DNA of 64,000 bases from Methylocystis heyeri (GTDB lineage Bacteria > Pseudomonadota > Alphaproteobacteria > Rhizobiales > Beijerinckiaceae). Where the stretch lies: positions 3,162,001 through 3,226,000 of the forward strand of contig NZ_CP046052.1 in NCBI RefSeq assembly GCF_004802635.2, given 5' to 3'. Numbering within the stretch: the stretch's first letter is position 1; every line of letters begins with the position of its first letter. Below the pieces are notes generated by a model, which did not search any database, had not been told where the DNA came from, and saw only the letters and a list, made by a program, of their open reading frames with translations. Positions 56,422 to 64,000 of this stretch are shown here, piece after piece. The position numbers and the translations under genes were made by a program.

Positions 56422-57384
56422 TCAATTTGCTGCAGAACCCTGCCAAATCGCCAGGAGCCCGTCAAGACGAGGATGTTGCGTATCCGCCTGATCGAAAAGC
56501 ACAGCGAGCGGTGAGAGGCCGAGCGCCCGGGCGCCCGCCGAAGCGAGGCCCAGCAGCCCCGTCCGTTCAAGGCTCGGTTTTTTCTTCCAGTCCTTCACCG
56601 GCAGTTTCTTGGCGACCCCTTTTTCGGTTTCGAGCCACTGGATCGCCTCGGTCTCTCCGCCCACCATGTCGGCGAGCTTCAGCGGAACGCTCTGGCGCCC
56701 CGTGAAGACGCGCCCGTCCGAAACCTTGGCGAGTTCGGCGTCGTCCAGATGGCGCCGGGCCTTCACGAGATCCTTGAACCAGGCGTAGCTGTCGCTGACC
56801 AGCGACGCGATGGCCGCCCGGGCGGCCTCGCTGGTGGGCTCGAAGCCGTTGGGCGCGGCCTTCAGGGGGCTGGACTTGATCTCCTCGACCTTCACGCCGA
56901 GCGTATCCAGGGTCTTGGCGACATTGGGAAACTGAAACAACACGCCGATCGATCCGACCAGCGAATTGCCCCGCACCACGATTTCGTCGGCGCCGAGGGC
57001 GGCGATGTAGCCGCCCGACGCCCCCAGCGTGCCGATCACGGCGACGATGGGCTTTTTCTCGCCGACTTTGCGCAGGGCGAGATAGAGTTTCTCGGCCCCG
57101 GTCGTCGTCCCGCCGGGGCTGTCGATCGTCAATATCAGCGCGCTCGCTTTGGATTCGCCGATCTTCTTGATCAGATCCAAGGTGTCGCTGTCGCCGGTGA
57201 TCATGCCCTCGATCGAGAGCCGCGCGATATGCGGCGTGGCTTTTTCGATCGTGTCGATCCCGGAGAACCTGCCCATGGCGGCGAGCGCGGCCGCGAGCGC
57301 CGCGGCTATGGCCGCGATGCGCCAGTAACCGAGCTTGCGCCGCAAGCGGCGGCGGTCCACCATATAATCGCTTGAAAGGGACAT
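56422..57384 (-). CDS. sppA: signal peptide peptidase SppA (S49)
   Basis: 320 aa membrane serine protease of the short SppA type. One N-terminal helix ([20 protein letters not shown]); substrate strand [20 protein letters not shown]; catalytic Ser in [20 protein letters not shown]; catalytic Lys in [17 protein letters not shown]. It cuts leftover signal peptides. Upstream of ihfB on the same strand. Confidence 0.95.
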   Translation of the reverse strand: MSLSSDYMVDRRRLRRKLGYWRIAAIAAALAAALAAMGRFSGIDTIEKATPHIARLSIEGMITGDSDTLDLIKKIGESKASALILTIDSPGGTTTGAEKLYLALRKVGEKKPIVAVIGTLGASGGYIAALGADEIVVRGNSLVGSIGVLFQFPNVAKTLDTLGVKVEEIKSSPLKAAPNGFEPTSEAARAAIASLVSDSYAWFKDLVKARRHLDDAELAKVSDGRVFTGRQSVPLKLADMVGGETEAIQWLETEKGVAKKLPVKDWKKKPSLERTGLLGLASAGARALGLSPLAVLFDQADTQHPRLDGLLAIWQGSAAN

Positions 57385-57615
57385 GAGCGAAGCTTCTCGT
57401 CGTGGCTGGCGGCGGTTGCGGGGCGGCGTGGTTTTCAGCGGCGACGCGGCCGGGCGAGAGCCGCCCGCGTTCGCCTTCAGGAATCACGGCGCCAACATAA
57501 CCCGCTTTCGCCGTTAAAGGAACGCCGCCGGCATTGCATCGACGGGACAAACGCGCTAGCTGGGCCGCCACGCCCCGGGCAATTCGACCGGACGAGACAA
57601 GCCCCAGGATCTTTC

Positions 57616-58659
57616 ATGAAGCTTCCTCACCAGTTCTACCGGCCGCTGGCCATCGGCGCGCCGACCCCCTTGCGCGAGGCTCCCGTCAAGGTCGAGCGCA
57701 TGATTCATTTCGTGCCGCCGCATCTGGAGAAATTCCGGGCCAAGGTTCCGGAGCTGGCGAAGCAGGTCGACGTCGTGCTCGGCAACCTCGAGGACGCCAT
57801 TCCCGCCGACGCCAAGGAGGCGGCCCGCGCCGGCTTCATCGAAATGGCGAAATCGACCGATTTCGGCTCCACCGGCCTGTGGACCCGCATGAACGCGCTC
57901 AATTCGCCCTGGGCGCTGGACGACATGATCGAGATCGTGGGCGCCGTCGGCGACAAGCTGGACGTCGTGATGCTGCCCAAGGTCGAAGGCCCCTGGGACG
58001 TCGCCTATCTCGACCAGCTGCTGGCGCAGCTCGAGGCCCGCAACGGCGTCAAGAAACCCATTCTCATCCACGCCATTCTCGAGACCGCCGAGGGCGTGAA
58101 AAACGTCGACGCCATTGCGAGCTGCTCGCCGCGCATGCACGGCATCAGCCTCGGACCGGCCGATCTCGCGGCGTCGCGCGCCATGAAGACCACGCGGGTC
58201 GGCGGCGGCCACCCCGATTACAAGGTCATCGCCGACGCCGGCGAGGCTTCGGCCCCCCGCCCCACCTACCAGCAGGATCTTTGGCATTACACCATCGCCA
58301 AGATGGTCGACGCCTGCGCCTCCGCGGGCATCAAGGCCTTTTACGGTCCCTTCGGCGATTTCTCCGACCCCGCCGCCTGCGAGGCCCAGTTCCGCAACGC
58401 CTTCCTGCTCGGCTGCGCCGGCGCGTGGTCGCTGCACCCCACCCAGATCGCCCTTGCGAAAAAGGTGTTTTCGCCCGACGCGGCCGAGGTCGCCTTCGCC
58501 CGGCGCGTGCTGGAGGCGATGCCCGACGGCACCGGCGCGGTGATGATCGACGGCAGGATGCAGGACGACGCCACCTGGAAGCAGTCCAAGGTCATCGTCG
58601 ACCTCGCCAAGCAGGTCGCCGCCTCCGATCCCGATTACGCCAAGATCTACGGCTTCTGA
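57616..58659 (+). CDS. mcl: malyl-CoA/beta-methylmalyl-CoA lyase
   Basis: 347-aa HpcH/HpaI (CitE-like) lyase. It starts [20 protein letters not shown] and has [68 protein letters not shown] and [16 protein letters not shown]. The length and these motifs match the Chloroflexus-type lyase rather than the ~320-aa Methylobacterium MclA. In a serine-cycle methanotroph it should cleave malyl-CoA to glyoxylate and acetyl-CoA. It stands alone here, away from other serine-cycle genes. Confidence 0.93.
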   Translation: MKLPHQFYRPLAIGAPTPLREAPVKVERMIHFVPPHLEKFRAKVPELAKQVDVVLGNLEDAIPADAKEAARAGFIEMAKSTDFGSTGLWTRMNALNSPWALDDMIEIVGAVGDKLDVVMLPKVEGPWDVAYLDQLLAQLEARNGVKKPILIHAILETAEGVKNVDAIASCSPRMHGISLGPADLAASRAMKTTRVGGGHPDYKVIADAGEASAPRPTYQQDLWHYTIAKMVDACASAGIKAFYGPFGDFSDPAACEAQFRNAFLLGCAGAWSLHPTQIALAKKVFSPDAAEVAFARRVLEAMPDGTGAVMIDGRMQDDATWKQSKVIVDLAKQVAASDPDYAKIYGF

Positions 58660-59068
58660 TCTCGCTTTATGGAAAGCGCGCCGCATCCGACCGGCCGGCG
58701 CGCTTTTCACGCCTGAAAATGATTTCGCGAGAAAAGCCCCCGGCCGAACGCGAGTTTGCCTCTTTCCCCGGCGGCTCGGAATAAGTTGAAGAGTTTTTGC
58801 GCCCTAAAATTCGCCGCTCATTATAGATCCAGCGCAATTTTTCCTCGTCCAGCCTCCTTCGGGGGCGCATGATGCGCTAGCCTTGCGCAATCACCGGCAA
58901 GGCCGCAACGAATGCTTCATTACAAAAACTTAACCTGATGCTCAGCTGCAAGAAAGCGGACAGCCATCTTTAAGCCACGCTGGGCGCCGCCTATATTGTC
59001 AGATCGCGACTGGCTTGACGCGGTCGATTTGGGGTTCGCCCAGGTGGGGAGCCCGAAGGAGTAGGAAT
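58660..59068. other. 409-bp intergenic region upstream of rpoH
   Basis: No gene. It contains the promoter and leader of rpoH. A short inverted run lies at the mcl end (GCGCGCC...GGCGCGC, 58675-58703), which may terminate mcl transcription. No sigma-32-type promoter was recognised with confidence. Confidence 0.5.
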
Positions 59069-59965
59069 ATGGCGAACGCCTTCCCCATCATCGCCAGCGA
59101 AAACGGTCTGGCGCGGTATCTCGCCGAAATCCGCAAGTTTCCCATGCTCGAGCCGCAGGAAGAATATATGCTCGCCAAACGCTGGCGCGAGCATGAGGAT
59201 CCCCTCGCGGCCCAGAAGCTCGTCACCTCCCATTTGAGGCTCGTCGCCAAGATCGCAATGGGCTATCGCGGCTACGGCCTCCCCATCGGCGAGATCGTCT
59301 CGGAAGGCAATGTCGGCCTGATGCAGGCGGTCAAGCGCTTCGAACCCGAGCGCGGCTTTCGCCTCGCCACCTATGCGATGTGGTGGATCCGCGCCTCGAT
59401 TCAAGAATATATCCTGCGCTCATGGTCGCTGGTGAAAATGGGGACCACCGCCAACCAGAAGAAGCTGTTCTTCAACCTGCGCAAGGCCAAGAGCAAGATT
59501 TCCGCCTTCGAGGAAGGCGATCTCAAGCCCGATAACGTCGCGGCCATAGCGACGCGCCTCGGCGTCTCGCAGCAGGACGTGATCGAGATGAACCGCCGCA
59601 TGGGCGGCGACGCCTCGCTGAACGCGCCGCTGCGCGAAGAGGGCGAGGGCGAGTGGCAGGATTGGCTGGTCGACGACAGCGCCGATCAGGAACATATACT
59701 GGTGAATCAGGAGGAGGCGAGCAACCGCCAGATCGCCCTTCGCGGCGCGCTGGACGTGCTCAACGCCAGGGAGCGCCGCATCTTCGAGGCGCGCCGGCTG
59801 ATCGACGAGCCGCTCACTCTCGAAGAGCTCTCCGAGGAATTCGGCGTCTCGCGCGAGCGCGTCCGGCAGATCGAGGTGCGCGCTTTCGAGAAAGTGCAGT
59901 CCGCGGTCCGCGCCGGCGTCGCCCGCATCGAGGCGACCCACAATCTGCTGCCCACGGCGCAGTAA
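59069..59965 (+). CDS. rpoH: heat-shock sigma factor RpoH
   Basis: 298-aa sigma-32. Region 2 LVTSHLRLVAKIAMGYRGYG, YAMWWIRASIQEYILRSWSL; the RpoH box QKKLFFNLRKAKSKI distinguishes it from RpoD; region 4 LTLEELSEEFGVSRERVRQI. ATG at 59069 with GTAGGAA-like site; N-terminus MANAFPIIASENGLARYL as in alphaproteobacterial RpoH. It controls chaperone expression; many alphaproteobacteria have more than one copy. Confidence 0.96.
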   Translation: MANAFPIIASENGLARYLAEIRKFPMLEPQEEYMLAKRWREHEDPLAAQKLVTSHLRLVAKIAMGYRGYGLPIGEIVSEGNVGLMQAVKRFEPERGFRLATYAMWWIRASIQEYILRSWSLVKMGTTANQKKLFFNLRKAKSKISAFEEGDLKPDNVAAIATRLGVSQQDVIEMNRRMGGDASLNAPLREEGEGEWQDWLVDDSADQEHILVNQEEASNRQIALRGALDVLNARERRIFEARRLIDEPLTLEELSEEFGVSRERVRQIEVRAFEKVQSAVRAGVARIEATHNLLPTAQ

Positions 59966-59983
59966 GCCGAGAACAAAAGACGG

Positions 59984-60009
59984 CGGCGCGACCCTCGTCG
60001 CGCCGCCAC
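59984..60009. terminator. terminator between rpoH and the TonB receptor gene
   Basis: GGCGGCGCGA-CCCTCG-TCGCGCCGCC followed by ACGTTTT: 10-bp stem between two convergent genes; a bidirectional terminator is likely. Confidence 0.85.
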
Positions 60010-60031
60010 GTTTTCCTACCTTCTCACCGGC

Positions 60032-62644
60032 TCAGAACCACTTGGTGTCCGCGGGCTGGAACCAGCTCGATTGCGCCGGCAGCCATTCCTCGTTGCCGGT
60101 GTAGAAGATGCCCGGCTCGTTCTTGCCACCGGTTCCGAACTCATATTTCCCGGAGAAGACGAAGGTCCGCTGCGGGAAGGGGTGGAACAGGAAGTATTTG
60201 TAGTTGTTGAGGTTGTCGATACCGAAGTCGAACGACAGGCGGTCGTTGTATTTATAATGGATCTTGGTGTCGACCTGGAAGAAGCGGTCGAACGACCCAT
60301 AGACGCCATGCGCGGTGTCGTTGTTGCTCAGGGTCGACCACATGCGATCCTGCCAGCGCGCCGAGACCGTGAAAGCCCAGTGATCGTCCGGCCGATAAGT
60401 GGCGGACTGCTCCCAGCGGAATTTCGGGACATAGGGCACGTTCTTGCCCGCGACCGACAGCGCCCAGTTGTCGAGGTTGTTGCCTCCGCTCGGCGCCCAC
60501 AGGCTGTCCGAGATGACCCGCGAGTTGACATAAGTGAAGCTGCCCGAGAGCTCCAGCCCCCGATAGAAGACATTGTCCTTCTTCCAGGCGAGTTCCGTCC
60601 CGCTGTTGCGGATGCGGTTGACGTTCACGTTGCTCGAAGCGAAGTTGACCGTCGAACCTGCGGCTACGTAAAGGTTCTGCGAGATGATCGCGTCTCTGAC
60701 TTCTTCATCGAACAGAGTGAGGCGCACCGAGCCGTCCGGTCCGACCTTGCGCTCGAACACGAGTTCCTTGGTCAAAGCGACCTCGGGACGCAGATAGGGG
60801 TTCGGATTGGCGGTCAGCGCGCCGCCGTTGAGGGAGGTCTGGTTATAGAGCTCCTTGGCGGTCGGGAAGCGGTTGGCCATGCCGACATTGGCGGTCACCG
60901 TCCAGACGTCGTCCGGCGTCCATTGCAGCGAGCCCTTGGGCGACCAGCGCGTATGCACCAGAACCGGCTGGTAGATCGGCAGCAGCGTCGCGGACTTCGC
61001 CGTGGAGCCCAGACCCGTCGTCGAAAGGCTGTTGAGCGACTGGTTGTAGCCGTCCGAGGCCTCCCAGTGCTCGCCGCGAAGGCCGAGCGTCGCCTTGAAA
61101 TTGGGATAGAATTTCCAGGCGTCCTGCGCCCAGATCGCCTGGGTCCTCGTGGTGCCGTCGCCGATCGACGAGACCACGCCGAGCGAGGACGAACTTCCCG
61201 AGGCCCAATTGCTCGTCAGCCAGGTCGGGTTGTTGAGGTGATACTGGTCGCCGTGAATGCCGAAGCTCGCCTCATGGGCTCCGCCCTCGCCGAAGGGGCG
61301 GTAGATGCCCTTGGCGTCGAACAGGGTCCAATAGGTGCCGGTGTAGACCGCATCCTTGCCGTTTTGCGTGTAGCCGCCCCAGGGCCAGGCCGCGCTATAG
61401 GGCGAAACCTGATCGGACTGCAGATAGGTGAAGTTCGACGCCGAGACTTCCCAGTCGAACAGGCCATGCGTGTTGGACTTCACCGCGCCGGCATTGGTCA
61501 GGATCTTTTCCTGGAAACGGTAGTAGGCGGCGCCGAAGCTCTGCATCGCGCTGGTTCCGATCCAGGGCGGCGAGGGCGTGGCGTTGAGCCCGAACCAGGG
61601 TCCGCCGCCGTTGATCAGCCAATTGCCCGGCGTCGAATTGCTGTCGTTGGTGTAGAGGCCGATCGTATAGGTGGCGCGGACCGTCGGCGTGACGTCGTAG
61701 GCGAGCTTGATTTTGGCGTTGACGTAATCGGCGAGAAGATTGCCGGCGGTGCCCAGCGCGGTCGCCGGGACGCCGAACTTCGTGGTCATGAATTCGGCCC
61801 CCGGATAGCCGAACAGATTGGCCGGCGAACTCGGGAAGGTTCCGGACGCCGCCTGAACATAGGTCAGGGGCTGGGTCGTGGTGTGGTTCCAGTTGGCGGC
61901 CACGAACCATGAAAAATCGTTGACCTTGTCGCCGATCGTGAAGCTCTGGACATTGGTATGGAAGGTGTTTGCGGTCCCCCACAGCGAGAAGTCCTGCAGG
62001 GCGGTGGTCTCCTTGGCCGTGACCTCCAGCTTCTCCGGCATGCGCGTCGTGATCTGCACCACGCCGCCCATGGCGTTGCCGGAATATTCCGCCGCGTAGG
62101 GGCCGTAGAGGTAATCGATGCGCTCGATTTCCTCCGGCGAGACCAGACCCCAGCGCGGCGCGCCGATGGTGTTGTCGTTGCCGACGAGGGCCGTGAGCAG
62201 GAGATCGTCGGCGTAGACGAGACTGCGGGCCGAGGAATTGACGCCCCAGGTCCGGGTCTGCAGAACCGCCTGGCTGTCGCCGTTGTTGCGCTTACGCAGG
62301 AAAAGGCTCGGCGTGTATTTGAGCGCGTCCTCGGTGTCGATGATGTTGACCTTGTCCTCGATGTCCTGCCGCGTCACGCTGGAAACCGTGTTGGGGAGGT
62401 CGAAGCGCTTCACGAAAGCCGGGCTCCCGTCGGCGAGGGTCGGCGACCAGGTCGAAACCGGCTGGGGTTTCGGCTCGACGGCGCGCGTTTGCGGCGCCGG
62501 TGCGGAATTGCCTTCCGGCGGCGCGCCGGCGCCGATGTCTATCGTCGGCAGCGCTTGCTGGGCCGCGGCGGAACCCGCGAAGGAAAAGCACAGCACGGCG
62601 ACCGCGCCGGCGGAAACGCCGCGCAGAAGATGATTGCGGAACAT
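60032..62644 (-). CDS. TonB-dependent outer-membrane receptor (metal uptake type)
   Basis: 870 aa. Signal peptide ending SAAAQQ; TonB-box-like IDIGAG; plug with VSSVTRQDIEDKVNIIDTED, GVNSSARSLVYADDLLLTAL and YGPYAAEYSGNAMGGVVQIT; 22-strand barrel ending KTFVF-like TFVFSGKYEF. An extra ~33 residues follow, rich in Trp (GIFYTGNEEWLPAQSSWFQP), an unusual C-terminal tail. DUF2946-like genes follow upstream, suggesting copper or another metal, but the ligand is unknown. Confidence 0.93.
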   Translation of the reverse strand: MFRNHLLRGVSAGAVAVLCFSFAGSAAAQQALPTIDIGAGAPPEGNSAPAPQTRAVEPKPQPVSTWSPTLADGSPAFVKRFDLPNTVSSVTRQDIEDKVNIIDTEDALKYTPSLFLRKRNNGDSQAVLQTRTWGVNSSARSLVYADDLLLTALVGNDNTIGAPRWGLVSPEEIERIDYLYGPYAAEYSGNAMGGVVQITTRMPEKLEVTAKETTALQDFSLWGTANTFHTNVQSFTIGDKVNDFSWFVAANWNHTTTQPLTYVQAASGTFPSSPANLFGYPGAEFMTTKFGVPATALGTAGNLLADYVNAKIKLAYDVTPTVRATYTIGLYTNDSNSTPGNWLINGGGPWFGLNATPSPPWIGTSAMQSFGAAYYRFQEKILTNAGAVKSNTHGLFDWEVSASNFTYLQSDQVSPYSAAWPWGGYTQNGKDAVYTGTYWTLFDAKGIYRPFGEGGAHEASFGIHGDQYHLNNPTWLTSNWASGSSSSLGVVSSIGDGTTRTQAIWAQDAWKFYPNFKATLGLRGEHWEASDGYNQSLNSLSTTGLGSTAKSATLLPIYQPVLVHTRWSPKGSLQWTPDDVWTVTANVGMANRFPTAKELYNQTSLNGGALTANPNPYLRPEVALTKELVFERKVGPDGSVRLTLFDEEVRDAIISQNLYVAAGSTVNFASSNVNVNRIRNSGTELAWKKDNVFYRGLELSGSFTYVNSRVISDSLWAPSGGNNLDNWALSVAGKNVPYVPKFRWEQSATYRPDDHWAFTVSARWQDRMWSTLSNNDTAHGVYGSFDRFFQVDTKIHYKYNDRLSFDFGIDNLNNYKYFLFHPFPQRTFVFSGKYEFGTGGKNEPGIFYTGNEEWLPAQSSWFQPADTKWF

Positions 62645-62729
62645 GGAATTCTACCTTCCCTGGCGCCGCGATGCTGCGGCGCATGTCTGACGCGGCCTGA
62701 CGCCGCTTTTTTTCTTGGCGGACGAAAAA

Positions 62730-63113
62730 TCAGACCAGGGCGGGAGGCGCGCGCGGCGCGGCGCCTATGCGCAACGCGCGACGGGAGATCGCCGAAGCGA
62801 CGGGCGGAGGCGCAAGGCGAAGGAAAACCGCGATGCGCGCCCAACCCGCAAAACCCTCCGACGGGGAGAATGCGCCGCTCGCTCCGAACGGACACAGCGG
62901 ACAATCGTGATGACGGTGCTGGCCGAGAGGCGCTTTTTGGGGATCGTTGGCGGAGGCGAGCGCCGCCGAAGCGTATTCGCCGTCGTGCAGAATTCGGCAG
63001 AGCGTCTGGAACGCGCCGTCATGCTCGACCGCGGCGGCGCCCGCAAGCGGCGCCCCGATCTGCATGAGCAGGCCGACGCAGAACAGAAATCTCGTGACCA
63101 AGCCGGTGAACAT
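62730..63113 (-). CDS. DUF2946-like small exported protein
   Basis: 127 aa. ATG at 63113 (MFTGLVTRFLFCVGLLMQIG signal-type start); Cys motif HRHHDCPLCPFGASGAF near residue 80; basic C-terminal part. It is upstream of the TonB receptor on the same strand (85 bp gap), so probably one transcription unit. The H-rich CPLC motif could bind copper or iron. Confidence 0.75.
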   Translation of the reverse strand: MFTGLVTRFLFCVGLLMQIGAPLAGAAAVEHDGAFQTLCRILHDGEYASAALASANDPQKAPLGQHRHHDCPLCPFGASGAFSPSEGFAGWARIAVFLRLAPPPVASAISRRALRIGAAPRAPPALV

Positions 63114-63242
63114 ACGCGCTGAACCTGCTGCAGCCTCTCGATTAACCAATGCTGTCGTTAGAGCGCCATATTCTGCGAGGCGGGTCCTGATTCCAAGCGC
63201 GCGGCAATTGTCATAGATTAAAAAATCCGTTAAGAGACATTT

Positions 63243-63662
63243 ATGTCACAGGGCTCAGAAAAACGCGTTGGATTACGAGCGATTTTCGCCGTAACGGCCG
63301 TTTGCGCCCTGATTTTGAGCCTTTTCGTCTCCGGGGCCATGCAGGGCGCGCACGCCGAGACGCCCGCCGATGCGGTCGTCGCCCAATCTGCGCCCTGCCC
63401 CTTGATGTCGGCCGGCGATCATTCCGCCGCCGGCCATAACAAGAGCGGCCACAGCGGCAAGGTCGACTGTCCGTTCTGCTGTCTCGCCGCTCATGCCGGC
63501 GCAGCCGTGCTTCCGGACCGGATCGGATCGGCGGTTCGGCCTCCGAAGATCGCTTCATCCCCGGTCGTTTATTTCGCTCTATTCATTCGCGATCCCCAAA
63601 CCGCCATTTCCAATGCGGTTAATGCGGCGCGCGCGCCGCCTGCAATCTTGTCCTTGTCATAG
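63243..63662 (+). CDS. DUF2946-like small exported protein
   Basis: 139 aa, divergent from the preceding gene. One N-terminal hydrophobic segment (AVTAVCALILSLFVSGAMQG), then a His/Cys region (AGDHSAAGHNKSGHSGKVDC) running into CPFCCLAAHAGAAVLPDR. The same CPxC + AAHAG pattern as typical DUF2946 proteins. It precedes an exbB-like gene, so it may belong to the TonB energy-transducing operon. Confidence 0.75.
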   Translation: MSQGSEKRVGLRAIFAVTAVCALILSLFVSGAMQGAHAETPADAVVAQSAPCPLMSAGDHSAAGHNKSGHSGKVDCPFCCLAAHAGAAVLPDRIGSAVRPPKIASSPVVYFALFIRDPQTAISNAVNAARAPPAILSLS

Positions 63663-63799
63663 TCCGACCGCTTCGCCCGGCCCGTTTTTGGGAAAAGGGC
63701 GACGTTGACGCAGCGTCGTCGGGCGACGCAGTATGAAAAAACAACCATAAAAACCTATCTCCGCTGCGGCGGACGGTCTCCCAAGGATGAGTTGCTGTC

Positions 63800-64000
63800 A
63801 TGGAATACACCTCCCTTTCCCCCGTGGCGATGTTCGCCAACGCAGGACCTGTCGGCAAAGTCGTAATGCTGACGCTGGTCGTCGCCTCGGTCTACACCTG
63901 GGTGCTGATCGCGCTCGGCTCCTATTCGGTCGTCAAGATCGGCAAGGCGGCGCGCTCGGCCCGCAACGGCGGCGACGTCGGCGTGCTCGAGCCGGTCGCG
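63800..64000 (+). CDS. exbB: MotA/TolQ/ExbB-family proton channel, partial
   Basis: First 67 codons of a gene cut by the window end: MEYTSLSPVAMFANAGPVGK then VVMLTLVVASVYTWVLIALG, the N-terminal helix of ExbB/TolQ proteins. ATG with no strong ribosome site visible. With two TonB-dependent receptors in the window, it is probably an ExbB of a TonB system; TolQ cannot be excluded from this fragment. Confidence 0.7.
   Translation, partial: MEYTSLSPVAMFANAGPVGKVVMLTLVVASVYTWVLIALGSYSVVKIGKAARSARNGGDVGVLEPVA

Overview
The window comes from an alphaproteobacterial methanotroph, most likely the Methylosinus/Methylocystis group. It carries a complete soluble methane monooxygenase operon (mmoXYBZDC) with canonical active-site residues, the associated chaperonin-like mmoG and activator mmoR, a malyl-CoA lyase fitting the serine cycle, and an alphaproteobacterial rpoH. 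No particulate MMO genes, CRISPR array or rRNA were seen. All calls are from reading the sequence; no database search was possible.

Layout. (1) 0.2-9.1 kb: seven co-directional genes, with three UbiD-type decarboxylases (two are tandem paralogues), the prenyl-FMN synthase UbiX, a flavin-binding split-barrel protein, a PrpF-type isomerase and an MmgE/PrpD protein. This looks like a catabolic module of unknown substrate. (2) 9.1-11.7 kb: a decayed SLOG/DUF2493 gene, TfoX-like, VOC and AraC genes, and two transposase remnants. (3) 11.8-22.4 kb: a sigma-54 promoter, mmoXYBZDC, a shared terminator, then the convergent mmoR-orf111-mmoG unit preceded by a small membrane protein gene. (4) 22.5-35.3 kb: a metal/peptide-uptake-like block (DUF2946-like and SCO1 genes, a two-component system, a second DUF2946-like gene, a TonB receptor, a PepSY membrane protein and an S46 peptidase). 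It also holds an ISL3 remnant, a 115-bp inverted-repeat element, a 5'-truncated TetR gene and a 3' half of tRNA-Gly. (5) 35.4-41 kb: tRNA-Arg, a Fe-S oxidoreductase subunit with an in-frame repeat insertion, a tandem universal stress protein and an orphan secreted protein.

(6) 40.9-53.7 kb: a divergent cluster around a BigR/SqrR-type persulfide-sensing repressor. The left arm encodes a periplasmic adaptor, an RND pump, an AhpD-like protein and a rhodanese. The right arm encodes two DUF2892 proteins, sulfide:quinone oxidoreductase, a TolC-type channel, a Crp/Fnr regulator, and cytochrome bd with the small subunits CydP and CydX. Together this reads as a sulfide-defence and sulfide-tolerant respiration island.

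(7) 53.8-64 kb: a small exported protein, a rhuM gene broken by one stop codon beside tRNA-Thr, then core genes (lapA-like, ihfB, sppA, mcl, rpoH). The window ends with a second TonB receptor, two more DUF2946-like genes and the start of an exbB-like gene.

The left 35 kb is rich in transposon debris and broken genes, so it is mosaic and accessory. The right part alternates core genes with a regulated stress island. Four DUF2946-like small CxxC (or CC) proteins lie beside the TonB and SCO genes, which suggests copper handling, the central regulatory metal of methanotrophs; this is inference.
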